59,544 bases of DNA from Acetobacteraceae bacterium (GCA_022842185.1 JALHQB010000026.1:1-59544); one strand, 5' to 3'; shown: positions 32,915-41,687, numbered from the stretch's first letter. Notes: generated from the letters alone by a model not told the origin. Numbers and translations are program-made.

Positions 32915-33892
32915 ATGAAGCGTCGGCAAGCATTGTCCATCGCGGCGGCGGCGCTGGCCGTCCCTCGCCTGTCCTTCGCGCAGGATGCCGCCTGGCCGAA
33001 CCGGCCGGTGACGCTGCTGGTCCCCTTCGCCGCGGGCGGATCGAACGACGTCGTCGCCCGGCTGGTCGCACCCACGCTCGAAGCCCGGCTCGGCCAGCCC
33101 TTCGTGGTCGAGAACCGGCCCGGCGGCGGGGGTTCGCTCGGCATGGGCATGGTCGCGCGCGGCCGGCCGGATGGTTCCGTCTTCCTGATCTCCTCGGCGT
33201 CCAACCACGTGTTTCATCCGCTGGTCTCGGGCGACCTCGGCTATGACCCGCGGGAGGCGCTGCCGGCCGTCTCGATGATGGTCGATGTGCCCAACGTCAT
33301 CGCCGCGACACCCAGCCTCGGCGTGTCCACGGTGCCGGAGATGATCGCCAAGGCGCGCGCGACGCCGGGCGGTCTGTCCTTCGCGTCATCGGGCGTCGGC
33401 ACCTCCAACCATCTGGCGGGCGAGTTGTTCAGGCTGCGGACCGGCATCGACCTAACCCATGTGCCCTATCGCGGCGGCGGGCCGGCCATCAACGACCTGA
33501 TCGCAGGCACCGTGCCGCTGGGCTTCATGAACCTGCCGACCGTCGCGCCGCCGGCCTCGGATGGGCGGGTGAAGATCCTCGCCGTCTGCACGGCCGACCG
33601 CGTGTCGATCCGCCCGGAAATCCCGACCGTCGCCGAACAGGGCGTGGCCGACTACGCGGTGCGGTCCTGGACCGGGCTGTTCGCGCCACGCGGCACGCCC
33701 ACGCCGATCATCGAACGGCTGGCTGCTGCCATGCGGGATGCCCTGGCCGCGCAGCTCGTCAGCAGCCGGCTGGTCGCCATCGGCAGCGAACCGCTTTGGA
33801 TGTCGCCGGCCGACACCAACGCCTTCGTGCGGCAGGAATTCGACCGATGGTCGCCGGTGGTGCGCGCCGCCGGGATCACGACCCAGGGCTGA
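32915..33892 (+). CDS. tripartite tricarboxylate transporter (Bug) substrate-binding protein
   Basis: 325 residues with an RR-containing signal peptide (MKRRQALSIAAAALAVPRLS, cleavage near FAQ-D). Bug marks: WPNRPVTLLVPFAAGGSNDV, FVVENRPGGGGSLGMGMVAR and FASSGVGTSNHLAGELF. Predicted periplasmic carboxylate binder, 74 bp after the nucleoside hydrolase. No TctA/TctB membrane genes nearby. Ligand unknown. Confidence 0.9.
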   Translation: MKRRQALSIAAAALAVPRLSFAQDAAWPNRPVTLLVPFAAGGSNDVVARLVAPTLEARLGQPFVVENRPGGGGSLGMGMVARGRPDGSVFLISSASNHVFHPLVSGDLGYDPREALPAVSMMVDVPNVIAATPSLGVSTVPEMIAKARATPGGLSFASSGVGTSNHLAGELFRLRTGIDLTHVPYRGGGPAINDLIAGTVPLGFMNLPTVAPPASDGRVKILAVCTADRVSIRPEIPTVAEQGVADYAVRSWTGLFAPRGTPTPIIERLAAAMRDALAAQLVSSRLVAIGSEPLWMSPADTNAFVRQEFDRWSPVVRAAGITTQG

Positions 33893-33969
33893 ACCGGCCG
33901 TGCCCGGACCGCGTTGACGCCGGGCCGCGCCTGCCCCAGCGTCCGCGCGATGAAGGCAAGGAACGCGCC

Positions 33970-34872
33970 ATGAAGATGCCGGGACATGGGCGCTACGCCC
34001 ACAGCGCCATACCCGACCGCCCGACCTATGACTGGCCGAACGGGGCGCGGCTCGCGCTGGTGGTGTGCAACAACATCGAGGCCTTCGCCTATCGCGCCGG
34101 CCTCGGGTCCGACAGCACCGGCGCGGCGCAGCCGCAGAACCAGCGCAACTATGCCTGGCGCGACTACGGCAACCGCGTCGGGCTGTGGAACATGCTCGAC
34201 ATGCTCGATGATCTCGGGCTGCCCTGCGCGCACAACGTCAATGGCGCGCTGCTCGATGCCTGCCCGGACATCGCACCGGCGCTCAAGGCGCGCGGCGACG
34301 AGTTCATCGGCCATGGCCGCACCAACAGCGAACGCCAGGACGGGTTGTGGGAGGAGGATGAGCGCCGCCTCATCGCCGAAAGCCGCGATGCCATCATCCG
34401 GCATTCGGGGGTGGCCCCGCAGGGGTGGCTCGGCCCGTACATCGCGCAATCGGCGGTGACGCTGGACTTGCTGAAGGAAGAAGGCTTTTCCTACGTCATG
34501 GACTGGCCGGCCGACGACCAGCCCTTCTGGATGACGACGCGCGCCGGGCCGATGCTGTCGGTGCCGTATTCCATCGAGTTGAACGACAGCCCCGCGCAGG
34601 TGTTCCGCCAGCATACCGGGCGGCAATTCGCCGAGATGATCGTCGATCAGTTCGACGAGATGCTGGAACAGTCGCGCAAGCGGCCGCTGGTCTGTTCGGT
34701 TGTGCTGCACCCCTTCGTGGTGGGCCAGCCCTTCCGGCTGCGCGCGCTGCGCGATGCGCTGCGGCACATCCTGTCGCATCGTGACAGGCTGTGGCTGGCA
34801 CGACCCGGCGAGGTCGCGCGCCACGCCGCGTCCCTGCCGCGCGGTGTGGTTCCCGGTTCGGAGGCCCTGTGA
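33970..34872 (+). CDS. polysaccharide deacetylase family protein, PuuE/allantoinase-like branch
   Basis: 300 residues, NodB-like barrel. It begins MKMPGHGRYAHSAIPDRPTY; RLALVVCNNIEAFAYRAG stands where the metal-binding Asp motif is normally found, and GDEFIGHGRTNSERQDGL contributes the second metal site. This branch is close to PuuE-type allantoinases and uncharacterised cytosolic deacetylases rather than chitin deacetylases; there is no signal peptide. Its stop overlaps the start of the CitE-like lyase (TGATG). The substrate may be a ureide or an N-acyl compound, but this is not determined. Confidence 0.82.
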   Translation: MKMPGHGRYAHSAIPDRPTYDWPNGARLALVVCNNIEAFAYRAGLGSDSTGAAQPQNQRNYAWRDYGNRVGLWNMLDMLDDLGLPCAHNVNGALLDACPDIAPALKARGDEFIGHGRTNSERQDGLWEEDERRLIAESRDAIIRHSGVAPQGWLGPYIAQSAVTLDLLKEEGFSYVMDWPADDQPFWMTTRAGPMLSVPYSIELNDSPAQVFRQHTGRQFAEMIVDQFDEMLEQSRKRPLVCSVVLHPFVVGQPFRLRALRDALRHILSHRDRLWLARPGEVARHAASLPRGVVPGSEAL

Positions 34873-35738
34873 TGACCCGCGAGATGCCGAATTGGCGTTC
34901 CCTTCTGTATGTCCCCGCCAGCGCCGAGAAGTTCGTCGCCAAGGCGCATGAACGCGGCGCCGACGTTGTCATCCTGGACCTTGAGGACGGCGTCGCCCCC
35001 GATGCGAAGGATGGCGCGCGCGCCGGGCTCGCGGCGGCGGTGCGCAGCGTGCGCCGCAACGGCGCCGATGTGGTGGTGCGGATCAATCGCCCGCTGCGGA
35101 TGGCGGCGCAGGACATCGCCGCCGCGGTGGCGGCCGGCGCCGATGGGCTGATCTGCACCAAGATGATGGGCGCGGACCATGTGCGGCTGCTGTCCGAACT
35201 GACCGCGGAATCGGAGGCCGATTCCGGCCGCGCGATCGGCTCCGTCCGCTTCATCGTGTTGATCGAGGACGCAGCCGCGCTCGCCCACGCGCAGGCGATC
35301 GCATCGGCCGATCCGCGCGTGGTCGCGCTGGGCGTGGGCGGGGAGGATCTGGCGACCGACCTCGGTGCCGTGCCGACGCCCGATGCGCTCGACCTGCCCA
35401 AGCGGATGGGCGTGGTCGCGGCGCGTGCCGCCGGCGTGCTGCCGCTGGGATTCATCGGCACGGTGGCGGGGCTGCAGGATCTGGATGGCTATCGCGCGAT
35501 GTTGCGCCGGTCGAAGGCGATCGGCTTCGCCTGCGCATCCTGCGTGCACCCGTCGCAGGTCGCCATCATCAACGAGGAATACGGCGCGCGGCCCGAGGAT
35601 GTGGACCACGCCAGGCGCCTGGTCGCGGCCTTCGAGGCGGCGCTGGCGGAAGGCAAGGGCGCTGTCGCCTTCGAGGGCAACATGATCGACAAGCCGATCG
35701 TGGACCGGGCGCGGCGGTTGATCGCACAGGCGCGGTAG
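34872..35738 (+). CDS. HpcH/HpaI aldolase / CitE-like CoA ester lyase
   Basis: 288 residues, TIM barrel. The family signature is RSLLYVPASAEKFVAKAHER at the N-terminus followed by GADVVILDLEDGVAPDAKD; the Mg-binding acidic residues lie in LIEDAAAL and LGVGGEDLATDLG, and FACASCVHPSQVAIINEEY closes the active site. Relatives cleave citramalyl-, malyl- or citryl-CoA-like thioesters. Coupled to the deacetylase gene by TGATG and followed by another Bug gene, so probably part of a carboxylic acid degradation operon. Confidence 0.88.
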   Translation: MTREMPNWRSLLYVPASAEKFVAKAHERGADVVILDLEDGVAPDAKDGARAGLAAAVRSVRRNGADVVVRINRPLRMAAQDIAAAVAAGADGLICTKMMGADHVRLLSELTAESEADSGRAIGSVRFIVLIEDAAALAHAQAIASADPRVVALGVGGEDLATDLGAVPTPDALDLPKRMGVVAARAAGVLPLGFIGTVAGLQDLDGYRAMLRRSKAIGFACASCVHPSQVAIINEEYGARPEDVDHARRLVAAFEAALAEGKGAVAFEGNMIDKPIVDRARRLIAQAR

Positions 35739-35867
35739 AACGCGCCGGCGCGCGCTGGATGACATGCGCGCCATGCTTTGGGCGCGGTTCCCTTGACGGC
35801 TGGGACGGGTAGGCTGGCAGTGCCCCGCCTTGATGGGGCAGGACGTCCAACAAGAAAGGAACAGACG

Positions 35868-36803
35868 ATGCGGAGAAAACTCCTCGTCGCGGCCGGGATG
35901 TTGTGGCTTGCCGCCAGCCTGCCGGCGCAGGCCCAGACGGCCGTCACCATGATCGTCGGCTACCCGCCCGGCGGTGCCACCGACCTGATGGCGCGCATCA
36001 TGCAGCCGGAACTCTCCACCGCGCTGGGCCAGCAGGTCGTGATCAAGAATGTCGCCGGCGCCAATGGCACCGTCGGCGCGCTGGAACTGGCGCGCTCGCG
36101 CCCGGATGGCACCACCATCCTGTTCGCCCCCGGCGGGTCCCTGGTGCTGACGCCGCACACCCGCGGCGCGCCGTTCCAGCAATCCGAATTCGCACCGATC
36201 TGCCAGATGGTCGATGCGCATGTCGTGATGATGACGCAGCAGGATTCCGGCATGCGGACCTTGCAGGACGTGATCGCACGGGCGAGGCAGAATCCCGGCG
36301 CGCTGCCCTATGCCAGCACCGGCCCGGGCGGCACGCCGAATGTCAGCATGATCTCGCTCGAACGCGGGGCGAACATCGAGCTGAACCACATTCCGTTCCG
36401 TGGATCGGGTGAGGTGATGCAGGCGATGGCCGGCAACCAGCTGCATCTGTTCACCGACCAGGGCAATCTGATCCGCCAGTACAATCTGCACCCGATCGCG
36501 ATCTTCAGCGCCGAACGGGCGCGGGAGTTCCCCGACACCCCCACCATGCGCGAACTCGGCCACGACATCGTCTTCACCATCTGGTCCGGGCTTTACGCCC
36601 CGGCGGCGACGCCCGAACCCGTGATGGCGCGGCTGGAAGCCGCCTGCCTGCGCATGATGCAGGCGCAGCCGGTGGTGGCTGGGCTGGGGCGGATGGATAT
36701 GCCGATCCGCGTGCGCAACCGCGTGGAGTTCGCGGAGTTCCATCGCGCCGAATACGAACGCTTCGGCCGGCTGGTGCAGCAGTACAATCTGCGCGTGAAC
36801 TGA
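35868..36803 (+). CDS. tripartite tricarboxylate transporter (Bug) substrate-binding protein
   Basis: 311 residues from the ATG at 35868, preceded by aagaaagga. Signal peptide MRRKLLVAAGMLWLAASLPA. Bug marks: TAVTMIVGYPPGGATDLMAR, QQVVIKNVAGANGTVGALEL and STGPGGTPNVSMISLERG. It diverges more from the other three Bug proteins than they do from each other. Last gene before the strong terminator at 36835. It could serve the adjacent idonate genes or the lyase upstream; the ligand is unknown. Confidence 0.9.
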   Translation: MRRKLLVAAGMLWLAASLPAQAQTAVTMIVGYPPGGATDLMARIMQPELSTALGQQVVIKNVAGANGTVGALELARSRPDGTTILFAPGGSLVLTPHTRGAPFQQSEFAPICQMVDAHVVMMTQQDSGMRTLQDVIARARQNPGALPYASTGPGGTPNVSMISLERGANIELNHIPFRGSGEVMQAMAGNQLHLFTDQGNLIRQYNLHPIAIFSAERAREFPDTPTMRELGHDIVFTIWSGLYAPAATPEPVMARLEAACLRMMQAQPVVAGLGRMDMPIRVRNRVEFAEFHRAEYERFGRLVQQYNLRVN

Positions 36804-36834
36804 CGGCACGGATGGCGGCGGTTCAGAAGCTGTT

Positions 36835-36862
36835 CGCAAACGCGCCGGAAGGCGCGTTTGCG
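36835..36862. terminator. bidirectional terminator between convergent genes
   Basis: Perfect 12-bp stem cgcaaacgcgcc (36835-36846) / ggcgcgtttgcg (36851-36862) closed by a GGAA tetraloop of the GNRA type. It sits between the convergent Bug gene and idnO. There is no long T-run on either side. Confidence 0.7.
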
Positions 36863-36890
36863 GGCCGGTGCCGGTGCTACGCGAGGACCC

Positions 36891-37646
36891 TCACACCACC
36901 GCCGTCATCCCGCCATCCACATAGATCAACTGCCCATGCACGAAGTTCGACGCCGGTGCGGCGAGGAACACCGTGGCCCCCACCAGCTCCTCCACCTTGC
37001 CCCACCGCCCGGCTGGCACGCGCTTGCACAGCCAGTCGGTGAACTCGGCATTGTTCACCAGCGCGCTGGTCAGCTCCGTGTCGTAATATCCAGGTGCAAC
37101 GCCATTCACGTTCACGCCGCTTTTCGCCCATTCGGCACACAGCGTGCGCGTCAGCATCCGCAGCGCGCCCTTGCTGGCGGCATAGGGTGCGATGGTCGGG
37201 CGGCCCAATTCGGACTGCACCGAACAGATGGTGATGATCTTGCCCGCGCCGCGCGCGACCATCCGCTTGCCCGCTGCCTGGCAGCAATACCAGACGCCAT
37301 CGAGGTTGGTGCCCAGCACCTCCCGCCAGGTCTCGGGCGGCATCTCCACCGAGGGCACGCGGCGCATGATCCCGGCATTCGCCACCAGGATGTGCAACGG
37401 GCCGTGCGCGGCCTCGATCGCGCCGATGCCGGCCTCGACCGCCGCATGGTCCGTCACGTCGAAGGGCGCGATGACGGCGCCGGGGATGGCGGCGCGCGCG
37501 GCCTCCAGCTTCGCCGCGTCGCGGCCGTTCAGCACCACTTTGGCGCCGGCTTCCGCCAGGCCCTTTGCCAGGGCGAAGCCGATCCCCTGGCTGGATCCCG
37601 TGACCAGGGCCAGCTGCCCGGTCAGGTCGAACAGCGCACGCGACAT
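36891..37646 (-). CDS. idnO: gluconate 5-dehydrogenase (5-ketogluconate reductase), SDR family
   Basis: 251 residues from the ATG at 37646. Nucleotide-binding motif TGSSQGIGFALAKGL; catalytic Tyr and Lys in PYAASKGALRMLTR; catalytic Ser in ICSVQSELGRPTI. From recalled sequence, the segments CSxQSELGRxTIxPYAASKGA, NGxAPGYxxTExTxALV and FTxWLCKRxPAxRWG match E. coli IdnO. It reduces 5-keto-D-gluconate to D-gluconate. It diverges from the 2-ketoacid reductase and idnD genes with a 51-bp spacer, so one control region probably serves both directions. Confidence 0.88.
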   Translation of the reverse strand: MSRALFDLTGQLALVTGSSQGIGFALAKGLAEAGAKVVLNGRDAAKLEAARAAIPGAVIAPFDVTDHAAVEAGIGAIEAAHGPLHILVANAGIMRRVPSVEMPPETWREVLGTNLDGVWYCCQAAGKRMVARGAGKIITICSVQSELGRPTIAPYAASKGALRMLTRTLCAEWAKSGVNVNGVAPGYYDTELTSALVNNAEFTDWLCKRVPAGRWGKVEELVGATVFLAAPASNFVHGQLIYVDGGMTAVV

Positions 37647-37697
37647 CGGCTTCACTCCCTGTAATATCAGCCGAAAGGGTAGGGGGGTCTGCGCGTC

Positions 37698-38639
37698 ATG
37701 GACAAGCCGGGGCTGCTGGTGGTGGGCGTGCTGCCCGATTGGGACCTGGACGCGCTGGCGCAGCGCTTCACCCTGCACCTGCTGTATGAGGCACCCGACC
37801 GCGCCGCCTTCCTGGCACAGCATGGCCCGACCATCCGCGCCATCGTCACCAAGGGTGAGATCGGCGCCGACCCGGCCATGATGGATGCCTGCCCGGATGC
37901 GAAGATCATCGCCTGCTACGGCGTCGGCGTGGATGCCATCGACCTGCCGGCGGCGCGCGCCCGCGGCATCGCCGTGACCAACACGCCGGATGTGCTGACG
38001 GAGGACGTGGCCGACATGGCTTTCGCCTTGCTGCTGGCCACCGCCCGCGCGATCCCGGAAGGCGACAGATATGTGCGGTCCGGCACCTGGGCGCAGCAGG
38101 GGCCGATGCGGCTGACCACGCGGGTCTGGGGCAAGCGCCTCGGCATTGTCGGGCTGGGGCGGATCGGGCGCGCCATCGCGCGGCGGGCGGAAGGCTTCGG
38201 CATGTCCATCGCCTATTCCGGCCGGGCGAAGAAAGACCTGCCCTATGCCTTCCATACCAGCCCGGCGGCGCTGGCCCCGCATGTGGACATCTTCATCGTC
38301 TCGGCCGCCGGCGGGGCGGCGACGGCGGGCCTGGTGGATCGCGCGGCGATCGAGGCGCTGAACCCCGGCGTCATCTTCGTCAATGTCTCGCGCGGGTCGG
38401 TGGTGGATGAAGCGGCGCTGCTCGGCGCGATCACATCCGGCCGCATCGCCGTGGCGGGCCTCGATGTCTTCCACAACGAACCGGACATCGACCCGGTCTT
38501 CGCCACCTTCCCCAATGTCGTGCTGTCGCCGCACCAGGCCTCCGGCACGGTCGAAACCCGCAAGGCCATGGGGGCGCTGATGCGCGAGAATCTCGACGCC
38601 CATTTCAATGGCCGCCCACTGCCGACGCCGGTGGCGTGA
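37698..38639 (+). CDS. 2-hydroxyacid dehydrogenase (glyoxylate/2-ketogluconate reductase, GhrB-like)
   Basis: 313 residues. The nucleotide-binding motif is GIVGLGRIGRAIARRAEGFG (about residues 151-170). Catalytic residues of D-2-hydroxyacid dehydrogenases are present: Arg in NVSRGSVVDEAAL, Glu in VFHNEPDID and His in SPHQASGTVETR. GhrB-type enzymes reduce glyoxylate, hydroxypyruvate and 2-keto- or 2,5-diketogluconate with NADPH. The link to idnD (stop/start overlap TGATG) and the nearby idnO favour the ketogluconate role. Confidence 0.85.
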   Translation: MDKPGLLVVGVLPDWDLDALAQRFTLHLLYEAPDRAAFLAQHGPTIRAIVTKGEIGADPAMMDACPDAKIIACYGVGVDAIDLPAARARGIAVTNTPDVLTEDVADMAFALLLATARAIPEGDRYVRSGTWAQQGPMRLTTRVWGKRLGIVGLGRIGRAIARRAEGFGMSIAYSGRAKKDLPYAFHTSPAALAPHVDIFIVSAAGGAATAGLVDRAAIEALNPGVIFVNVSRGSVVDEAALLGAITSGRIAVAGLDVFHNEPDIDPVFATFPNVVLSPHQASGTVETRKAMGALMRENLDAHFNGRPLPTPVA

Positions 38640-39661
38640 TGCGCGCCGTCATCATCCACCCGCCACATGACCTGCGCGTCGAGCACCGCGACGTGCCCGA
38701 TCCTGGCCCGGGTCAACTACGCGTCGCCATTCGCGCGGGCGGGATCTGCGGATCGGACCTGCATTACTGGCAGCATGGCGGCTTCGGCACGGTGCGGGTG
38801 AAGCACCCGATGGTGTTGGGGCATGAGGTTGCCGGCGTGATCGACGCCGTGGGTGCGGGCGTGACGGGTCTCGCGCAGGGGCAGGCGGTGGCGGTGAACC
38901 CCTCGCTGCCATGTGGTGTTTGCCCGATCTGCCAGGCCGGCGACCAGCAGCATTGCCTGGACATGCGCTTTTTCGGCAGCGCGATGCGCGACCCCCATGT
39001 CGATGGCGGCTTCCGTGAGGCGCTGGTCTGCGAAGCCACCCAGGCCGTGCCGCTGCCGGACGGCCTGGACACCACCACCGCCGCTTTCGCCGAACCGCTG
39101 GCCGTCTGCCTGCACGCCGTGCGCCAGGCCGGGCCGCTGCTGGGCCGCCGCGTGCTGGTCACCGGGGCGGGGCCGATCGGCGCGCTGACCATCGCCGCGG
39201 CGCGGCTGGCCGGCGCGCGGGAGGTGGTGGCGACCGACCTGACCACGGCACCGGAGAAGGTCGCGCGCGCCATGGGCGCGGACCGGTTCATCGCCTCCGC
39301 TGACGCGCTGGCGCCCTACGCCGCGCGAAAGGGCTATTTCGACGTGGCCTTCGAGGCATCGGGCAGCGCGGCGGCCCTGCTCGGCATCCTGCCGGTGCTG
39401 CGCCCGCGCGGGACCATCGTGCAGATCGGCATCGGCGGCGATGTTGCCGTGCCGATGTCGGTGCTGGCGGCCAAGGAGATCACCTGGCGCGGCACCTTCC
39501 GCTTCCATGAGGAATTTGCCCTGGCCGTCGAGACCCTGGCGCGACGCGCGATCGATGTGGCGCCATTGCTGACCGCACAATTCCCGGTCGATCGCGCGGC
39601 GGAGGCCTTCGCCCTCGCCGCGGACCGTTCAAAGGCGATGAAGGTGCAGATCGCCTTTTGA
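38639..39661 (+). CDS. idnD: L-idonate 5-dehydrogenase, zinc-dependent
   Basis: 340 residues, medium-chain dehydrogenase. Catalytic zinc: Cys in RAGGICGSDLHYWQHGG, His-Glu in VLGHEVAGVI. Structural zinc: the four Cys of PCGVCPICQAGDQQHC. NAD-binding VTGAGPIGALTIAAARLAG. The piece DMRFFGSAMRDPHVDGGF is a strong match to IdnD as I recall it from E. coli. It oxidises L-idonate to 5-keto-D-gluconate, which IdnO then reduces to gluconate. The ATG at 38639 is preferred over the adjacent GTG at 38636. Confidence 0.9.
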   Translation: MRAVIIHPPHDLRVEHRDVPDPGPGQLRVAIRAGGICGSDLHYWQHGGFGTVRVKHPMVLGHEVAGVIDAVGAGVTGLAQGQAVAVNPSLPCGVCPICQAGDQQHCLDMRFFGSAMRDPHVDGGFREALVCEATQAVPLPDGLDTTTAAFAEPLAVCLHAVRQAGPLLGRRVLVTGAGPIGALTIAAARLAGAREVVATDLTTAPEKVARAMGADRFIASADALAPYAARKGYFDVAFEASGSAAALLGILPVLRPRGTIVQIGIGGDVAVPMSVLAAKEITWRGTFRFHEEFALAVETLARRAIDVAPLLTAQFPVDRAAEAFALAADRSKAMKVQIAF

Positions 39662-39696
39662 GGTAAACCCAGGCGCCGAAGGCGACTGGATTTACC
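39662..39696 (+). terminator. terminator hairpin after idnD
   Basis: Immediately after the stop: ggtaaa (39662-39667) pairs with tttacc (39691-39696), then ccag with ctgg and cgcc with ggcg around a gaa loop, with single mismatches between blocks. It lies in the convergent gap with the peroxiredoxin operon. Confidence 0.6.
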
Positions 39697-39744
39697 GCGC
39701 GCAGGGTTGGTGTTGCGGCTGCGCGCCAAACACGGCGAAACCCG

Positions 39745-39759
39745 AACTCCAGCGGAGTT
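39745..39759 (-). terminator. possible terminator of the tetR-gst-gst-peroxiredoxin operon
   Basis: aactcc (39745-39750) / ggagtt (39754-39759) with loop agc, 8 bp after the peroxiredoxin stop (minus strand). Short but well placed. Confidence 0.4.
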
Positions 39760-39767
39760 TAGGTTGT

Positions 39768-40289
39768 TCAGCCATGCGTGCCGCGGATCGGGTAGTTCAT
39801 CTCCTGGATCCGCTTCGCCCCGCGGGCGATGGCGGCCAGGTCTGGCCGCGAAAAGGGCGCGTTGGAGATGTCCACGATCTGCACCGTCCCTGCCGGATTG
39901 ATCAGGAACAGCCCCGGCTCGGCGAAGGGCCGGTCCGTCTCCTGCGCCGAACGCGGGTCCGAGACATACAGCCCCAGCGCCTGCATCTGCGCGATGGACA
40001 GCCCGTAGCCGAGCGGAAACCGCCAGCCAAACTCGGCGACATCCGCCGTCGCCTTCTCGACCGGATCGGCCGAGATGGCCATCACCTGCACGCCAGCTTC
40101 GGCAAAGGTATCGACCAGACCGTCGAGCGTGGTCAGATACGGCTTGCACAGCGGGCAGTGCTTGCCGCGATAGACGACGAGCAAGCGCCAACCTTCCATC
40201 GCGGCGGGCGTGATCTCCCCGCCGCCAAGCCGCGCCACCGAAATCATCGGAAACGCCGCGCCCGCGGCAATCTTCGCTGCATGCGTCAT
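39768..40289 (-). CDS. peroxiredoxin-like (AhpC/TSA superfamily) protein
   Basis: 173 residues from the ATG at 40289. Thioredoxin fold with a CxxC site, Cys45-Pro-Leu-Cys48, in LLVVYRGKHCPLCKPYL; classical peroxiredoxins have Thr/Pro-x-x-Cys here, so this belongs to the redoxin-like branch with adjacent cysteines. Further parts: VMAISADPVEKATADVAEFG and GLFLINPAGTVQIVDISNAP. Probable thiol-dependent reduction of peroxides or disulfides in the cytosol. Last gene of the tetR operon, 4 bp after the GST stop. Confidence 0.8.
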   Translation of the reverse strand: MTHAAKIAAGAAFPMISVARLGGGEITPAAMEGWRLLVVYRGKHCPLCKPYLTTLDGLVDTFAEAGVQVMAISADPVEKATADVAEFGWRFPLGYGLSIAQMQALGLYVSDPRSAQETDRPFAEPGLFLINPAGTVQIVDISNAPFSRPDLAAIARGAKRIQEMNYPIRGTHG

Positions 40290-40293
40290 GGCA

Positions 40294-40983
40294 TCAACCA
40301 CCGAAGCAGGGCGCGGCCCGCGCCGCGCCACCATTCAGATCCAGCATCCGTTCGCGCCAGCCATGCAGCGCGTCGTCCTCCGCCAGCAGGCGCAGCGGGC
40401 TGACGCTGCGCGCCCACATGAAACTGCCGAAGATGATGCAATCCGCATAATCGGGCGTGTCGCCGCCGAGGAACTGCCGCCCCTTCAGCGCGTGTCGCAT
40501 CGGCTGCAAGGTTGCGCGGAAGGCCGGCAGCTTCTCCTCGCGCCCCTCGGTCACCTGTGCCAGCGGCATGCCGAAGCGCTTCTCCCGGCTCTCGACGAAA
40601 TACGACCGTTCCTTGTCGCCCAGCAGCGCCGGGATATCGGAGACGACAAGCTTCGCCACCCCCGACTGCACCACGGTGTCGTTCCACGCCGCGACGAACA
40701 GATAGGGTGCCGGATTGCCGCGCAGCATCGATGCCGTCTGCGGATAGGTCGCGTCGATGTACTGCACGATGTCCCAGGATTCCGGCACGGTGCGATCACC
40801 ATCCACCAGCACCGGCACCTTGTCATGCGATGCGAAGGCGAGGCGGTCCGTTTCGGTGAAGCGCCAGGGCACGCTTTCGAATTCCAGCCCCTTGATGGCC
40901 AGCGCCATGCGGATGCGCCAGCAATACGGGCTGAACACGCGCGACGCATCGGTGCCGCACAATTCGTAGAGTTTCATGGGCAT
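40294..40983 (-). CDS. glutathione S-transferase family protein
   Basis: 229 residues. Thioredoxin-like N-terminal domain LYELCGTDASRVFSPYCWRI followed by MALAIKGLEFESVPWRF and VPVLVDGDRTVPESWDIVQY (the PxL...ES glutathione-binding motif). All-helical C-terminal domain ending in GRQFLGGDTPDYADCIIFGS, the N-capping box of GSTs. The ATG overlaps the stop of the upstream GST (TGATG). Substrate unknown. It shares an operon with a YfcG-like GST and a peroxiredoxin-like protein under a TetR regulator. Confidence 0.88.
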   Translation of the reverse strand: MPMKLYELCGTDASRVFSPYCWRIRMALAIKGLEFESVPWRFTETDRLAFASHDKVPVLVDGDRTVPESWDIVQYIDATYPQTASMLRGNPAPYLFVAAWNDTVVQSGVAKLVVSDIPALLGDKERSYFVESREKRFGMPLAQVTEGREEKLPAFRATLQPMRHALKGRQFLGGDTPDYADCIIFGSFMWARSVSPLRLLAEDDALHGWRERMLDLNGGAARAAPCFGG

Positions 40984-41687
40984 CACTCCGCCGCCACGGT
41001 CTTGGCGGTCTGGCCGAACAACAGGGATGCCGAGGCGGCATTGACGGTGGGCGTCGAATTCACATCCTTCGCCTTCGCATAGGCCCGTTCGGTCGCCGGC
41101 CTGGCGCGGATGGCGTCGAACCAGCGCTTCAGATGCGGGAAATCCTCCAGCTTCTGCCCTTGGCGTGCATGCGGCACGATCCAGGGATAGCTCGCCATGT
41201 CGGCGATCGAATACGCATCGCCGGCCATGAAGGCGCGGTCGGCCAGCCGCTTGTTCAGCACGCCGTACAGCCGGTTGGTCTCGTTGACATAGCGGTTGAT
41301 GGCGTAAGGGATCTTCTCCGGCGCATACTGGCTGAAATGGTGGTTCTGCCCGGCCATCGGGCCAAGCCCGCCCATCTGCCAGAACAGCCATTGCAGCACC
41401 TCGGCGCGCGCATGCACCTGCGCAGCCGGGGGGATGAACTGCCCAACCTTGTCGGCCAGGTACAACAGGATCGCACCGCTTTCGAACAGCGATACCGGCC
41501 CGCCGGCCCCATCGTGGTCGACGATCGCCGGAATGCGATTGTTCGGCGCGATCGCCAGGAAGTCCGGCTTGAACTGATCCCCGGTCGAGATGTTCACCGG
41601 GATGATGCGGTAGGGCAGCCCCGCTTCCTCCAGGAACATCGTCACCTTATGGCCGTTCGGCGTCGTCCAGTAATGCAGGTCGATCAC
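40983..41687 (-). CDS. glutathione S-transferase, YfcG-like disulfide-bond oxidoreductase
   Basis: 234 residues. From recalled sequence it follows E. coli YfcG closely: TTPNGHKVTMFLEEAGLPYR, PNNRIPAIVDHDGAGGPVSL, FESGAILLYLADKVGQF and LQWLFWQMGGLGPMAGQNHH. YfcG uses Thr/Asn instead of a catalytic Cys or Ser and reduces disulfides with glutathione; the Thr-Pro-Asn is present at residues 9-11. ATGA overlap with tetR upstream and TGATG overlap with the second GST downstream. Confidence 0.88.
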   Translation of the reverse strand: MIDLHYWTTPNGHKVTMFLEEAGLPYRIIPVNISTGDQFKPDFLAIAPNNRIPAIVDHDGAGGPVSLFESGAILLYLADKVGQFIPPAAQVHARAEVLQWLFWQMGGLGPMAGQNHHFSQYAPEKIPYAINRYVNETNRLYGVLNKRLADRAFMAGDAYSIADMASYPWIVPHARQGQKLEDFPHLKRWFDAIRARPATERAYAKAKDVNSTPTVNAASASLLFGQTAKTVAAE

